A stretch of DNA of 48,361 bases from Romeriopsis navalis LEGE 11480 (GCF_015207035.1 NZ_JADEXQ010000044.1:1-48361), one strand, 5' to 3'. Positions 8,236 to 18,814 are shown, counted from the stretch's first letter. Made by a program: numbers and translations. Notes: generated by a model from the sequence alone, not told the origin.

Positions 8236-10185
8236 CTAAACTTTAGTGGCACTAGAGCGTGTCCGACGACGACGGGTTGGAGCCGTCGAACTGGCAGCTT
8301 CTGCAATTGGGTTAGCGGCTTCCGCCTTCGGCGCCGGTATTACCTTCTTCTTCTCCACGACTGGCTTCGCGGAACCAGCTACCACTGGTTTCACCGACTT
8401 AGCCGGCTTTGCAGAACCGCGTTTTGGCTCTGGCTTCGGCGTGGCTTGACGACGCGCCTTGCTCAGCTTTGCCGCACCTTCAGCGTCTGGACTCTGCATC
8501 AAGAAGACTAGCATCGGGTTACTTTGCAGCTCACGCTTCAAGAGACGATTCACTTCTCGCTCCATCTGCACCTGCAAACCAGCCCAGTCAATATCAATCT
8601 TGTCGCTGCCCGGCAACTTACGAGCGAACTCAGTCCAACGCTCATTGAGCACGATCGCAATGCTTTCCTGAATACGTGTCTGCAGGGCACCACGATCAAC
8701 ACTGCTGACCACACCCCGTAGATGCATTTCTGGCTTCGCAAACAATTTGCCCTCTTCCGTCACAGTGGAGACGATTGTCACCGCACCGTCACCGGCAATC
8801 TGCTGCCGCTCTTCCAAGACCTTGCTCGTCACAATACCTGAACGCGAGGTATCAATCAGCTCAATGCCGGACGGCACTTTACCGTGCTTACGAATCGAAT
8901 CTTCAGTCAACTCAACAATATCGCCATTTTCGATAATGACCATATTCTCAGCTGGCACACCCATCGATTGTGCTGTCTGACTATGCTTCACCAACATCCG
9001 ATGCTCACCGTGAACCGGCAAGAAGAACTTCGGCTTGGTCAAAGCGATCATCCACTTTTGATCCTCTTGGCAACCATGGCCCGAAACGTGAATTCCATGG
9101 GCCTTACCATAGATCACCTTCGCACCCTGCATCATCAACCGATCGATGACATTAACCACCGAAATCGTATTGCCTGGAATCGGGTTGGCTGAGAACACAA
9201 CCGTATCACTATCTTTAATCTTCACCTGACGGTGCTCTTGACGCGAAATCCGGGTTAGGGCAGCCATTGGCTCACCCTGGGAACCGGTCATCAAAATCAA
9301 GACCTTATGGTCCGGCAATTTGTGAATACTATTCAGCGGAATAATCGTGGAATCCTTACAGCGGATGTAGCCCAAGGTGCGCGCATGGGCAATCACATTC
9401 AGCATTGATCGGCCCAAAATTGCCACAGAACGGCCATGCTTTTCCGCCAACTGCAGAATCATATTGACGCGATGCACCGATGAAGCAAATGTCGTGACCA
9501 TCAGTCGCGCTTTTGCCTGGGAAAATACACGATCGAGATTCGGGAAGACTGACCCCTCAGAAGGCGTGAAACCAGGTACCTCTGAGTTAGTTGAATCACT
9601 AATCAGGCAAAGCACGCCTTTCTCACCGTATTCCGCCAAGCGCTGAATATCGAACTTCTCACCATCAACTGGCGTGTGATCAAACTTGAAGTCACCGGTT
9701 TGAATGATAATTCCCTTCGGCGTGTGGATCGCCACAGTAAAGCTATCCGCCATGGAGTGAGTGTTGCGAATAAACTCAACGAGGAAATGCTTACCAATTC
9801 GGATAAAGTCACGCGGCGCCACAGTACGCAACTCGGTGCGATCCTCAACGCCGGCTTCCTGCAACTTGCCACGCAGCAATGCCAATGCCAGACGGGGGCC
9901 ATAAATTACTGGAATATCGACTTGCTTCAGATGAAAGGCAATTCCACCAATATGGTCTTCATGACCGTGGGTGACCACCATGCCCTTAATCTTGTCACGA
10001 TTCTCGCGCAGATAAGTCGTATCTGGCAGCACAATATTGACACCGTGCATTCCCTCAGTCGGGAACGACAAACCCGCATCGTATAGCAGAATTTCATCTT
10101 CGTACTCGAACACGAGGGTATTCTTACCAATTTCGTGCAATCCACCAAGGGGAATGACTTTCAGCGCGGATTCAGTTTGACTCAT
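8236..10185 (-). CDS. rnj: Ribonuclease J
   Basis: Metallo-beta-lactamase/beta-CASP nuclease with 5'-3' exo- and endonuclease activity in RNA turnover. The zinc motif HGHEDH is at residues 73-78. DSTNSEVPG, the beta-CASP helix region, FSANPIPGN and VSGHGCQED/PVHGEHRML (late His motifs) follow in order. The core ends near residue 570. A low-complexity Ala/Lys/Pro tail of about 75 residues follows and finishes TRRRRTRSSATKV. The gene lies downstream of asd and dapA, an order I know from other cyanobacteria (Synechocystis slr0549-slr0551). A 435-bp spacer upstream suggests its own promoter or a long leader. Confidence 0.95.
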   Translation of the reverse strand: MSQTESALKVIPLGGLHEIGKNTLVFEYEDEILLYDAGLSFPTEGMHGVNIVLPDTTYLRENRDKIKGMVVTHGHEDHIGGIAFHLKQVDIPVIYGPRLALALLRGKLQEAGVEDRTELRTVAPRDFIRIGKHFLVEFIRNTHSMADSFTVAIHTPKGIIIQTGDFKFDHTPVDGEKFDIQRLAEYGEKGVLCLISDSTNSEVPGFTPSEGSVFPNLDRVFSQAKARLMVTTFASSVHRVNMILQLAEKHGRSVAILGRSMLNVIAHARTLGYIRCKDSTIIPLNSIHKLPDHKVLILMTGSQGEPMAALTRISRQEHRQVKIKDSDTVVFSANPIPGNTISVVNVIDRLMMQGAKVIYGKAHGIHVSGHGCQEDQKWMIALTKPKFFLPVHGEHRMLVKHSQTAQSMGVPAENMVIIENGDIVELTEDSIRKHGKVPSGIELIDTSRSGIVTSKVLEERQQIAGDGAVTIVSTVTEEGKLFAKPEMHLRGVVSSVDRGALQTRIQESIAIVLNERWTEFARKLPGSDKIDIDWAGLQVQMEREVNRLLKRELQSNPMLVFLMQSPDAEGAAKLSKARRQATPKPEPKRGSAKPAKSVKPVVAGSAKPVVEKKKVIPAPKAEAANPIAEAASSTAPTRRRRTRSSATKV

Positions 10186-10620
10186 ATGTCTCCTTTCAGA
10201 CCTATTTAGTTAGAAACTTGTGGATGAACCAGAATGTAGAGCGGTTCAATCAATCGGACCGAGCGACAGCGAAGCGGTGCGGCTCAATCATGAAACTGGA
10301 AAAATTCTTGTTGGGAGGTTCACCAAACCAGACAGGATGACATCACATGCAGCATCCAGCAGTAGTTTGAGCACTCCGAGGCGAAATCTCAATCGCTATT
10401 CACAACCCGAAAACTGCGACCGCCACGATCGCCAGTAGGCGCGAATAAATGCGTTGACACTAAGGGCACAGCGATGAAACTGAAAAAAATTGGCATAGAT
10501 AATGTGATTAAACAAATTTTAGAATCGAGCGAACAACGAAACTCCGGAGCAGCAAACCAACGAAAACAAACACAATTAAATTTTCAAAACTCTAGTGAAA
10601 TTCCGATACAACTAGCGCCT
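10186..10620. other. Spacer between dapA and the RNase J gene
   Basis: No gene supported. It lies upstream of the RNase J start and is A-rich on the plus strand near 10480-10600. In the direction of transcription it would be a long RNase J leader. No riboswitch-like fold was recognised by eye. Confidence 0.35.
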
Positions 10621-11499
10621 CTACAGGAGACTTAAACCGGAAAGTGTCTGCCGCAACATTTCGACAACGTCATCATCAGCTTCACATAGTGGCGAACGAC
10701 ATTCACCGACATTCCATCCTGTTAGCCTCATCGCCGACTTCAGCGGAATGGGATTTGTTGTGACGAAGAGCGACTTACATAAGGGTAGCAGCTTTAGATG
10801 AATTTCGCAGGCTTTTTTTACCTGGCCTTGCTCAAATAGCTGAATCATCTGCTGTAAGTCATTACCGACCAAGTGACTCGCCACACTGACCACACCACAT
10901 CCACCAACGGATAGTAACGGCAAGGTGAGCGAATCATCGCCCGAGTAAATACCGAATTCGGTCGGGGTTAACCGGCGAATATGGCTGGCTTGATCAAGGT
11001 TTCCACTTGCTTCTTTAATCGCCACAATATTCGGCAACTCCGCCAATCTCGCCACCGTTTCTGGCAGCAGATTTTGGCTTGTCCGACCCGGCACATTGTA
11101 AAGCATAATCGGCATTTCTGAGGCTTCAGCGATCGCCCGAAAATGCTGATATAAACCTTCTTGAGGGGGTTTGTTGTAGTAAGGCACAACTTGCAACGAA
11201 CCATCCAGCCCTAAGCTAGCCGCTTTTTGGGTCGCCTCAATTGCCTCACTGGTAGAATTCGAGCCAGTCCCTGCCATGACTTTAGCTTTCCCCGCCACAG
11301 CCGACTTTACAACTTTAAATAGGGCAAATTCTTCATCCCAAGTCAGGGTGGGGGACTCCCCCGTTGTACCACAGACCACTACGGTATCCGTACCGTGATC
11401 AGATAAATAGGCGGCAATTTTTTCCGTCTCCGCATAGTTCACTGCGCCATCTTGGTCAAATGGCGTAATCATCGCCGTCAGTACTCGTCCAAATGTCAC
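10621..11499 (-). CDS. dapA: 4-hydroxy-tetrahydrodipicolinate synthase
   Basis: Condenses pyruvate with aspartate semialdehyde, the first committed step of lysine/diaminopimelate synthesis; (beta/alpha)8 enzyme. Visible: [11 protein letters not shown] start, GTTGESPT (pyruvate-binding TT), LYNVPGRT (catalytic Tyr), IVAIKEASG (Schiff-base Lys) and the GIYSGDDSL loop. A GTG at 11499 with GAGGT just upstream gives 292 aa, the normal family size; the longer in-frame ATG at 11601 adds 34 residues without family counterpart. It lies 113 bp behind asd, which makes its substrate, so co-transcription is likely. Confidence 0.95.
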   Translation of the reverse strand: MTFGRVLTAMITPFDQDGAVNYAETEKIAAYLSDHGTDTVVVCGTTGESPTLTWDEEFALFKVVKSAVAGKAKVMAGTGSNSTSEAIEATQKAASLGLDGSLQVVPYYNKPPQEGLYQHFRAIAEASEMPIMLYNVPGRTSQNLLPETVARLAELPNIVAIKEASGNLDQASHIRRLTPTEFGIYSGDDSLTLPLLSVGGCGVVSVASHLVGNDLQQMIQLFEQGQVKKACEIHLKLLPLCKSLFVTTNPIPLKSAMRLTGWNVGECRSPLCEADDDVVEMLRQTLSGLSLL

Positions 11500-11612
11500 G
11501 TTCGACCTCACCCACAGTTGAATCGGTATGTTCAAAAACTCGATCGTCTTACCTGAATTGACTACCCGCGCAAGCACCAGAATTCCACATCCCGGCCTCA
11601 CACTCAGACCAA

Positions 11613-12650
11613 TTAAGCTGACGCAGCCGGACGTTCCAACCAGTTATTTTGGGCGACCAGTTCTGCAATCTGTACCGCATTCAAGGCCGCACCTTTACGA
11701 ATTTGGTCGCCGCAGAGCCAGAGTTCCAAACCATTCGGATTAGAAATGTCTTGGCGAATCCGACCCACCAAAACATCATCTTTGCCGCTGGCGTCGATCG
11801 GCATCGGGAAGTAATTTTTCTCCCAATCCTCCAGCAGTTCTGCCCCCGGCGCCTTGGCGATCGCTTGACGGGCCGCGGCTAAATCAAACGGCTGATCAAA
11901 CTCCAAATTGATCGACTCAGCGTGGGCCCGCAATACCGGCACACGAATACAAGTCGCCGTCACTTTCAGATCCGGCACGCTCATAATTTTACGGGTCTCA
12001 TTCACCATCTTCATTTCCTCCTCGCAATACCCCTGATCATTGATCGTGGTGTTATGCGGAAAGAGGTTAAAGGCCAATGGATATGGGAAAGATTCCGTCG
12101 GCGGCGTCTCCCCATTCAGGATTGCCTGGGTCTGCTGCTTCACTTCTTCCATCGCCCGCGCACCAGCACCACTGGCTGACTGATAAGTCGAAACAACGAT
12201 GCGCCGGATCGGCTGAATATCGTGCAACGGCTGCAATGCCACACACATCAAAATTGTGGTGCAATTCGGATTAGCAATAATCCCCTGGTGGTTCTGTGCC
12301 GCAGCCGGATTCACCTCAGGCACAACCAATGGAACCTGCGGATCCATCCGAAAGGCGCTCGAATTATCAACCATCACCGCACCGGCTTTCACAATCGCAT
12401 CCGCCCACGCCTTAGAGGTGGATCCGCCAGCAGAAGCGAGGACAAAGTCCATCCCTTCAAAGGCGCTCTCGCTCACTGCTTCGATCGTCAACTCTTCGCC
12501 TTTGAATTTCAACTTTTTCCCAGCGGATCGGGGAGAAGCTAGGAGCTTCAGCTCGCTCAGGGGAAAATTACGCTCTTCGAGGAGCGCCAGCAATTCGGTA
12601 CCAACGGCCCCCGTCGCACCTAATATAGCGACGCGATAAGACTGACCCAA
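11613..12650 (-). CDS. asd: Aspartate-semialdehyde dehydrogenase
   Basis: Reduces aspartyl phosphate to aspartate semialdehyde with NADPH for the lysine, threonine and methionine branches. The N-terminal Rossmann motif is [11 protein letters not shown], the active-site Cys is in NPNCTTI, and later elements include SASGAGA, CIRVPV and the C-terminal DNVRKGAAL-type helix ([16 protein letters not shown]). The start chosen is TTG at 12650, five bases after AGGAGG, giving [14 protein letters not shown] and 345 aa. The alternative ATG at 12782 would add 44 unrelated residues. First gene of the asd-dapA pair; divergent from tig. Confidence 0.94.
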   Translation of the reverse strand: MGQSYRVAILGATGAVGTELLALLEERNFPLSELKLLASPRSAGKKLKFKGEELTIEAVSESAFEGMDFVLASAGGSTSKAWADAIVKAGAVMVDNSSAFRMDPQVPLVVPEVNPAAAQNHQGIIANPNCTTILMCVALQPLHDIQPIRRIVVSTYQSASGAGARAMEEVKQQTQAILNGETPPTESFPYPLAFNLFPHNTTINDQGYCEEEMKMVNETRKIMSVPDLKVTATCIRVPVLRAHAESINLEFDQPFDLAAARQAIAKAPGAELLEDWEKNYFPMPIDASGKDDVLVGRIRQDISNPNGLELWLCGDQIRKGAALNAVQIAELVAQNNWLERPAASA

Positions 12651-13183
12651 GATGACCTCCTGTGAATTGTGAAGCAAGACAAAACGATTGCAGACAGACT
12701 GAAGCAGTAATGACGATTGAGTTGAATGGACTAAATTTAAGTTGATTGCCGCAAAATAAGCACAAATCTGCCGAGCAATCACAATTTAGCGGCCACTGCC
12801 TAAGAAACCCGCAAATTAGCGAACGACCACATTCGGTTGGCCATATCGACTACGGAAAGCGCATCTCATTATAAGTAGCAATTTAATCCAAAACTTCCAC
12901 AATTCAAATACCCAATCCTAAATTCAACCCCAGCCGCTGCGCGACGGCGAAGGATTCAACGATCGCCGATCAGCCATAGGCAAACCGAGTCAAACCTGTA
13001 TGAATCCAGAAAAATAGCGGTAGATCGTGCCACCACTTCCACTCATAGGTTAGTATTACTAACTGCGGTTTAAGCACGGTCCAACCGATACACAGATTGG
13101 ACTGAGCGCCAGATAAAGTAGATGGCCAGCCTCCGTAAGCCACTGAAAAATTAATTTAGTTAGCCACCCCCGAAATTACACCG
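12651..13183. other. Divergent promoter region between asd and tig
   Basis: 533 bases with no supported gene. It contains the AGGAGG Shine-Dalgarno of asd at its left edge and must hold divergent promoters. No clear operator palindrome was seen. Confidence 0.4.
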
Positions 13184-14782
13184 ATGAAAGTTACCCAGGA
13201 AAAGCTACCCGCTAGCCAGATTGGTTTGGAAATTGAAGTTCCAGCGGAAACGTCGAAGAAAGCCTACGACAAGGTTGTGAACAACCTCCTCCGCACCGTG
13301 CGGCTTCCTGGGTTTCGTCCGGGTAAAGTACCAAAGCAGGTATTAATGCAGCGGTTTGGGGCAAAAAGCATCAATGGTGAAGCACTCCAAGAGCTGGTTG
13401 ATAACGCGCTGAAAGACGCCCTCAAGCAAGAAGAAATTGAGGCGATCGGGAATTACCAGCTCACGACACCGTTTGAAGAGCTGTTGGAAAACTTTGATCC
13501 CAATAAGGCACTGACCTTCAAGGCCGCAGTCGATGTCCAACCCGAAGTGACGCTGAAGAATAGCAAAGGCTTCACCCTCAAGGCTGAAGAAGTCAAGCCT
13601 GATCCAGAACAGCTCACAACCACCCTGGATGGCTACCGCACTCAAGTCGCCACGTTGGTACCGGTTGAAGATCGGGCGGTAAAGCAAGGTGATGTCGCCG
13701 TCGTGACTTACCACGGCCGTTATACGCCGGAAGGTGGCGAGGAACAGGATGTCCCGGGTGGTCAGGCCGAAAACTTCCAGATGGATGTCGAGCCCGATCG
13801 ATTTATTCCGGGCTTCGTAGAAGGCGTAATCGGGATGAAGTCGGGAGAGACCCAAGAATTATCAGTGCAATTCCCGGATGACTACAGCTCTGAGGAGCTA
13901 GCTGGCTGCGCTGCCAAGTTCTCCATGACCGTCCATGAGATCAAGGAACGCGAACTACCCGAACTAGATGACGAATTTGCCAAAGAGATTAGCGATGGCG
14001 AATACGAGACGATCGATGCCCTCCGCGAAATGCTCGAAAAGCGGTTTGCCGATGAAGCAGCGGACAAAACTAAGCAAAACAAAGAAACAGCGATTCTGAA
14101 CGAATTGCTCAACCACGTCGAAGTTGACTTGCCCGAAACCTTACTAGATAAGGAAATCGAATCAATGCTGATGCAGTCGGCTTACCAGTTGCAGCAGCAG
14201 GGCATTGATGTGAAGCAGCTGTTTAACCAAGACACGTTGCCACGTCTGAAGGAATCGTCACGACCAGAAGCCATTAGCCGGCTGAAGCGGACTATGGCCT
14301 TGGGCGAAATTGCCAAGCAGGAAAAGCTGGAAGTCAGCCCGGCGGAGTTGGATGCCAAGATTAAGGAAACCCTCGAGGAGCTGGGTGGACAGCAGGATGT
14401 TGATCCAGAAAGACTCCGCGCTGTGCTGTCGGAGGAACTGCTCAAAGAAAAGATTCTCGGTTGGATTGAAGAGAATTCCACAATTGAGCTAGTGCCTGAA
14501 GGTTCGCTCGCCGCCGAAGCCGCTGAAGCCGAAGACGACAGCAGCGAGGCAACTGGGGAAGAAACCGAGAAGAAAGCCAAGAAATCAGCGGCAAAGAGTA
14601 AAGCCGATGATGAAGAAAAACCAAAAGCCAAAGCCAAGGCAAAGAGCGAAAAAGCCGATAAGCCAAAAGCCGAGAAAGCGAAGGCGGATAAGTCAAAAAC
14701 TGATAAATCCACCAAAGCCAAAGCGGATAGTAAAGAAGAAAAGCCCAAGGCCAAGAAGGCTAGCAGCAAGAAAAAGTCCTAG
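13184..14782 (+). CDS. tig: Trigger factor with long Lys/Ala-rich tail
   Basis: Ribosome-associated chaperone and peptidyl-prolyl isomerase. The ribosome-docking signature GFRPGK is at residues 43-48. An FKBP-type PPIase domain spans about 160-250 (VVTYHGRYTPEGG, RFIPGFVEGVIGMKSGE), and the helical C-terminal chaperone domain runs to about 450. Residues 466-532 are an extra tail made almost only of Lys, Ala, Asp, Glu, Ser and Pro. Typical trigger factors are 430-480 aa, so this tail is an addition. It heads the tig-clpP-clpX cluster, a conserved cyanobacterial and wider bacterial arrangement linking folding to ClpXP proteolysis. Confidence 0.95.
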   Translation: MKVTQEKLPASQIGLEIEVPAETSKKAYDKVVNNLLRTVRLPGFRPGKVPKQVLMQRFGAKSINGEALQELVDNALKDALKQEEIEAIGNYQLTTPFEELLENFDPNKALTFKAAVDVQPEVTLKNSKGFTLKAEEVKPDPEQLTTTLDGYRTQVATLVPVEDRAVKQGDVAVVTYHGRYTPEGGEEQDVPGGQAENFQMDVEPDRFIPGFVEGVIGMKSGETQELSVQFPDDYSSEELAGCAAKFSMTVHEIKERELPELDDEFAKEISDGEYETIDALREMLEKRFADEAADKTKQNKETAILNELLNHVEVDLPETLLDKEIESMLMQSAYQLQQQGIDVKQLFNQDTLPRLKESSRPEAISRLKRTMALGEIAKQEKLEVSPAELDAKIKETLEELGGQQDVDPERLRAVLSEELLKEKILGWIEENSTIELVPEGSLAAEAAEAEDDSSEATGEETEKKAKKSAAKSKADDEEKPKAKAKAKSEKADKPKAEKAKADKSKTDKSTKAKADSKEEKPKAKKASSKKKS

Positions 14783-14858
14783 TGCATGCAGTCTCTCGAT
14801 GTAACGCGTTAGGCAGTTCCAGATAGAACGTCCTGGAGCAGTGGCAGAAAAGTGGACA

Positions 14859-14887
14859 GCTGGGGACAAATCACTTGAATCCCCAGC
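14859..14887 (+). terminator. Hairpin between tig and clpP (attenuator or processing site)
   Basis: Perfect 8-bp stem GCTGGGGA (14859-14866) / TCCCCAGC (14880-14887) with a 13-base loop. No T run follows, so full termination is doubtful; transcript processing or partial attenuation between tig and clpP is as likely. Confidence 0.35.
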
Positions 14888-15078
14888 AAATCCCAGAATT
14901 GTGATCGCAACCCGATAATCATGGGCTAAAATCGGAACCGCATTTCCACCCCAGAATGGGATGAGTTGTTGCATAATGGGGGCAGGCAATTTGGCACGGC
15001 TTGCAGACTATGTCGGACAGAGTCACCAGATAGACTTAACTTTAATCCCCAGGAATTCCAGGCTGTTTACGAGGCTTT

Positions 15079-15759
15079 ATGGTCAGTTCTCAATCTCCTA
15101 ATACAATCAAGAGTCAGTCTGACTTTAAGCTCTACGCTGTCAGTGGCAGTGTCGTTCCGATGGTTGTTGAACAATCGGGACGGGGTGAGCGGGCATTTGA
15201 CTTATACTCACGGTTACTGCGTGAGCGGATTATTTTTCTTGGTTCTGATGTCAATGATGACGTCGCCAATACGATCGCCGCGCAGATGCTCTTCTTAGAA
15301 GCCGAAGACCCCGAAAAAGATATTCAGCTTTACATCAACTCGCCTGGCGGTTCGATTAGTGCTGGCATGGCGATTTACGACACGATGAAGCAGGTACGCT
15401 GCGACGTTGCCACGATTTGCTATGGACTCGCCGCCAGTATGGGCGCATTTCTACTCTCGGGGGGGACAAAGGGCAAACGGATGGCTTTGCCAAATGCTCG
15501 GATCATGATTCACCAACCCTTGGGTGGCGCTCAGGGTCAAGCAGTCGATATTGAGATCAAAGCTAGAGAGATTCTGTATCTCAAAGGTTTGCTCAATCAA
15601 CTCATGGCCGATCATACGGGTCAGCCCCTATCGCGGTTGGAAGTGGATACCGATCGGGATTTCTTCATGTCTCCCGAAGAGGCAAAAGAGTATGGTTTGA
15701 TTGATCACGTAATTACACGTGATGCTCAACCTGCGCAAACTGTTGCGGCTGTAAGCTAA
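15079..15759 (+). CDS. clpP: ATP-dependent Clp protease proteolytic subunit
   Basis: Serine peptidase that forms the ClpP barrel. The catalytic triad is visible: S120 (GLAASMGAF), H145 (MIHQPLGG) and D194 (TDRDFFMS). The SPGGS hydrophobic-pocket motif and [12 protein letters not shown] loop are intact. 226 aa with a 30-residue N-terminal stretch before the mature-type region. It lies ten bases upstream of clpX, so the two are translated from one message. Cyanobacteria have several clpP paralogues; synteny with tig and clpX matches clpP2 of Synechocystis (sll0534). Confidence 0.96.
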   Translation: MVSSQSPNTIKSQSDFKLYAVSGSVVPMVVEQSGRGERAFDLYSRLLRERIIFLGSDVNDDVANTIAAQMLFLEAEDPEKDIQLYINSPGGSISAGMAIYDTMKQVRCDVATICYGLAASMGAFLLSGGTKGKRMALPNARIMIHQPLGGAQGQAVDIEIKAREILYLKGLLNQLMADHTGQPLSRLEVDTDRDFFMSPEEAKEYGLIDHVITRDAQPAQTVAAVS

Positions 15760-15769
15760 GAGGGAAAGT

Positions 15770-17119
15770 ATGCCTCAGAATCGCTACGACTCCCATCTCA
15801 AATGTTCCTTCTGCGGTAAATCGCAGGAACAGGTTCGCAAATTGATTGCTGGACCTGGCGTCTACATTTGTGATGAATGTGTCGACCTGTGTAATGAGAT
15901 TTTGGATGAGGAGTTGTTTGACTCCGCTGCGGCCCCTCAGCCTGTGCCGAAACGCGAGCAGGGTGAGAAGCGCCGGGCCAAGTCTGGTGGACTGACATTG
16001 GGGCAACTTCCCAAGCCACGCGAAATCAAGAATTACTTGGATGAGCATGTTGTTGGTCAGGATGAAGCGAAGAAAGTCCTGTCTGTGGCGGTTTACAACC
16101 ACTACAAGCGGCTCAGCGTGATGGAAAGCGGCACACAGGGTAAGCCTGCCGCGGATGATGGGATCGAGCTCCAAAAGTCGAATATTCTGCTGATTGGGCC
16201 AACGGGTTCGGGGAAGACGCTATTAGCTCAAACCCTGGCTGACATCTTAGATGTGCCATTTGCCGTCGCTGATGCGACAACTTTGACTGAAGCCGGTTAT
16301 GTCGGTGAAGATGTCGAGAATATTCTGCTGCGATTGCTGCAAGTTGCGGACTTAGACGTTGAAGAGGCGCAGCGCGGCATCATCTATATCGATGAGATCG
16401 ATAAGATTGCGCGGAAGAGTGAGAACCCTTCAATTACGCGTGATGTCTCCGGTGAGGGCGTTCAGCAAGCATTGCTGAAGATGCTCGAAGGGACTGTGGC
16501 CAATGTGCCCCCGCAAGGCGGACGGAAGCACCCTTATCAAGACTGCATTCAAATCGATACAGGCAACATTCTGTTTATTTGTGGCGGGGCCTTTGTTGGA
16601 CTCGATAAGATTGTTGAGCAGCGTACCGGGAAGAAGTCGATGGGCTTTGTGCAACCGGTGATGAACGATATTGGCTCACGCGATAAGCGCAGTGCCGATA
16701 TTCTCAAGTTCATGGAAGCGGACGACATTGTTAAGTTCGGGATGATTCCGGAGTTTATTGGTCGGATCCCAGTTGCTGCAACCTTACAACCGTTAGACGA
16801 AGATACGTTAGTCGCCATCTTGACGGAGCCGAAGAATGCGATCGTCAAGCAGTATAAGAAGCTGTTGAAGATGGATAACGTTGACCTTGAGTTTAAGGTT
16901 GAGGCAATTCGCAGTATCGCGAAGGAAGCCTATCGGCGGAAGACTGGAGCACGTGCATTACGCGGCATTGTGGAAGAACTGATGCTGGATATTATGTACG
17001 AAGTGCCATCGCGGAAGGATATGGAAGTTTGTGTGATTACCAGTGACATGGTGGAGAAGCGATCGACCGCGGATTTGCTGGTGCATCCGTCTTCCTTACC
17101 GAAGCCTGAGTCGGCATAG
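15770..17119 (+). CDS. clpX: ATP-dependent Clp protease ATP-binding subunit ClpX
   Basis: AAA+ unfoldase that recognises substrates and feeds ClpP. The N-terminal C4 zinc-binding domain is CSFCGKS...CDECVDLC. Walker A is GPTGSGKT (residues 143-150), Walker [11 protein letters not shown], followed by sensor and arginine-finger regions (SRDKR, GRIPV). A C-terminal small domain includes [15 protein letters not shown]. 449 aa is normal. The ATG follows GAGGGAAAGT, a good ribosome site. Ends before an intrinsic terminator. Confidence 0.97.
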   Translation: MPQNRYDSHLKCSFCGKSQEQVRKLIAGPGVYICDECVDLCNEILDEELFDSAAAPQPVPKREQGEKRRAKSGGLTLGQLPKPREIKNYLDEHVVGQDEAKKVLSVAVYNHYKRLSVMESGTQGKPAADDGIELQKSNILLIGPTGSGKTLLAQTLADILDVPFAVADATTLTEAGYVGEDVENILLRLLQVADLDVEEAQRGIIYIDEIDKIARKSENPSITRDVSGEGVQQALLKMLEGTVANVPPQGGRKHPYQDCIQIDTGNILFICGGAFVGLDKIVEQRTGKKSMGFVQPVMNDIGSRDKRSADILKFMEADDIVKFGMIPEFIGRIPVAATLQPLDEDTLVAILTEPKNAIVKQYKKLLKMDNVDLEFKVEAIRSIAKEAYRRKTGARALRGIVEELMLDIMYEVPSRKDMEVCVITSDMVEKRSTADLLVHPSSLPKPESA

Positions 17120-17144
17120 CGGTTTGCTGGTTTCTAATTTTTGT

Positions 17145-17178
17145 AACCTGCCCGTGGTTTCGATCGGGGCAGGTTTTT
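17145..17178 (+). terminator. Intrinsic terminator of the tig-clpP-clpX cluster
   Basis: Stem AACCTGCCC (17145-17153) / GGGCAGGTT (17167-17175) followed directly by further T residues, 25 bases after the clpX stop. Confidence 0.85.
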
Positions 17179-17211
17179 CAATGGGATTAATGTGATTGGC
17201 ACTTAGGTCTT

Positions 17212-18045
17212 ATGGCGGTTTTAGCGTTGCCGGATGGGAAATTATTCTATGAATGGGTGACGGCCGCTAACGGTGAACGGACCGATCGACCAATTTTAGT
17301 TTTCGTGCATGGGTGGGGCGGTTCGGCAAGATACTGGAAAGCGACAGCAACGGCCTTAAGTAATAGCTACGATTGCTTGCTGTATGACATGAAGGGGTTT
17401 GGCCGATCGACGATTCAGACCAATGCCGTTTCGAGCTTGGCGAGTTGTACGGCCGATCTCGCTAGTCTGCTAAAGCATTTAGCGATCGAGCGGCTTTCGA
17501 TTATGTCGCATTCCATGGGGAGTTCGATTGCGACTTTATTTTTGGGTCAGTATGGCGCGCAAGTTGATCAGGCGATTCTGACTTGTGGTGGGATTTTTGA
17601 ATATGACGCACGCGCGTTTCAAATCTTTTATAAGTTTGGCAGTGGGGTCGTGAAGTTTCGGCCACAGTGGCTGACGCAGGTACCGGGCATGGATTGGCTG
17701 GTCATGCAGCGGTTTTTGCATCGGGGTTTGCCCAAAGGCGATCGGCAGGAATTTTTGGAAGATTTTTTGATGGCGGCAGACAACGCGGCATTAGAAACCA
17801 TGTTTGATGCAGTGAGTGAAGAAACATCGGTTGCGTTGCCTCAAGTCTATGCAGAGCTAGCAATGCCAACGTTGATGATTTCGGGGGAGTACGATCGCAT
17901 TATTCCGGTCAAACTAGGGCAAGCAGCAGCAGCGTTAAATCCGGATATTGAATTTACCGTGCAAAGAAACGTGGGGCACTTTCCGATGTTGGAAGATGCC
18001 CCAGTATTTCTCGATCGGGTGCGATCGTTTTTGACCGCCGCCTAG
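17212..18045 (+). CDS. Alpha/beta-fold hydrolase
   Basis: 277 aa with the full alpha/beta hydrolase layout: oxyanion region FVHGWGGSARYW, nucleophile elbow SHSMGS, acid in SGEYDRIIPV and catalytic His in VGHFPMLEDAP. A cap of about 60 residues lies between the nucleophile and the acid. No signal peptide, so cytosolic. Substrate not predictable. Close to the clpX terminator and probably a single-gene transcript. Confidence 0.88.
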   Translation: MAVLALPDGKLFYEWVTAANGERTDRPILVFVHGWGGSARYWKATATALSNSYDCLLYDMKGFGRSTIQTNAVSSLASCTADLASLLKHLAIERLSIMSHSMGSSIATLFLGQYGAQVDQAILTCGGIFEYDARAFQIFYKFGSGVVKFRPQWLTQVPGMDWLVMQRFLHRGLPKGDRQEFLEDFLMAADNAALETMFDAVSEETSVALPQVYAELAMPTLMISGEYDRIIPVKLGQAAAALNPDIEFTVQRNVGHFPMLEDAPVFLDRVRSFLTAA

Positions 18046-18094
18046 GAATTGCGATCGTCGCGACACAAAGAGCATAGAAATTCCGACAAACAAA

Positions 18095-18133
18095 AACCCC
18101 GCTTACTCTGCCAAAGCATCAGTAAGCGGAGTT
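18095..18133. terminator. Intrinsic terminator between convergent genes
   Basis: 13-bp stem with one wobble, 18095-18107 / 18121-18133 (core CCGCTTACT/AGTAAGCGG). On the minus strand it is followed by TTTTTG, so it terminates the PTPA-CTERM gene; it can also stop the hydrolase transcript. Confidence 0.8.
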
Positions 18134-18157
18134 CAATTTAGTTGAATGAAAGAAACT

Positions 18158-18814
18158 TTATGCCTCTTGCTCAGCCGTAGCTAAACTTTTACGCTTCCGA
18201 AGAGCCGCTACCCCCATCCCAATCAGACCAGGCAACATCGCTGGTGTTGGAATTGCTGGTGTTCCTTCACGATAATAAAGGGAAAGATGAGAAACAGCCT
18301 TAAGGTTCGGATTATTGGTATTGGAGAAAGGAGATGTCCAATCACCAGTAAACCCAGCTGTAGGATCAATCCGATACCCAACAAATGAACTGATTGTACG
18401 ACCATCAACTACACGCTGAGGATTAGAGTTATTGCCTCCCTTAAAGACCAACAACACATCACTCCAGTTAGACTGAACTACAGCAGATATATCATATGAG
18501 CCAGCTGTTGAAGTTCCCGGCACATAGCCAACCCCGATTTGATCTTCTAGTGCACCGCCACCTTCGTCTTTACCGGCAAATATCCAATCATCAAAGCCAA
18601 AAAACATATCATTGTTTACTTGGCCAGGAATCGGATTATCGTTGTTCGCCGAACCAAGCTCACAGCCTGAAGTACCCGTGACATTACTCGTCACATCAGG
18701 ACTAATTGCAGAACAAGCCAATGACATAGCAGAGGCCGGCTTTCCGAAGCCAACTGCTGCTGTAACTGCAGCAACTGCCACCAAGCTAACTTGCAGCGAA
18801 ATCATCTTTTGCAT
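18158..18814 (-). CDS. PTPA-CTERM sorting-domain exported protein
   Basis: 218 aa with an N-terminal signal peptide (MQKMISLQVSLVAVAAVTAAVGFGKPASA) and a C-terminal tripartite tail: PTPA motif, hydrophobic LPGLIGMGVAAL and a basic RKRK cluster. This is the PTPA variant of the PEP-CTERM/exosortase signals typical of cyanobacteria. The mature part is rich in Gly, Asn and Ser, with two Cys near the N-terminus (AMSLACSAI, GCELG), and resembles secreted surface proteins. An AGGAGA lies 12 bases before the first ATG. Function in the envelope or matrix unknown. Confidence 0.85.
   Translation of the reverse strand: MQKMISLQVSLVAVAAVTAAVGFGKPASAMSLACSAISPDVTSNVTGTSGCELGSANNDNPIPGQVNNDMFFGFDDWIFAGKDEGGGALEDQIGVGYVPGTSTAGSYDISAVVQSNWSDVLLVFKGGNNSNPQRVVDGRTISSFVGYRIDPTAGFTGDWTSPFSNTNNPNLKAVSHLSLYYREGTPAIPTPAMLPGLIGMGVAALRKRKSLATAEQEA

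Noticed and set aside
14182-14769. 195-codon frame opposite tig
   Set aside because: Ser/Leu/Ala low-complexity sequence produced by the antisense of the Lys/Ala-rich tail.
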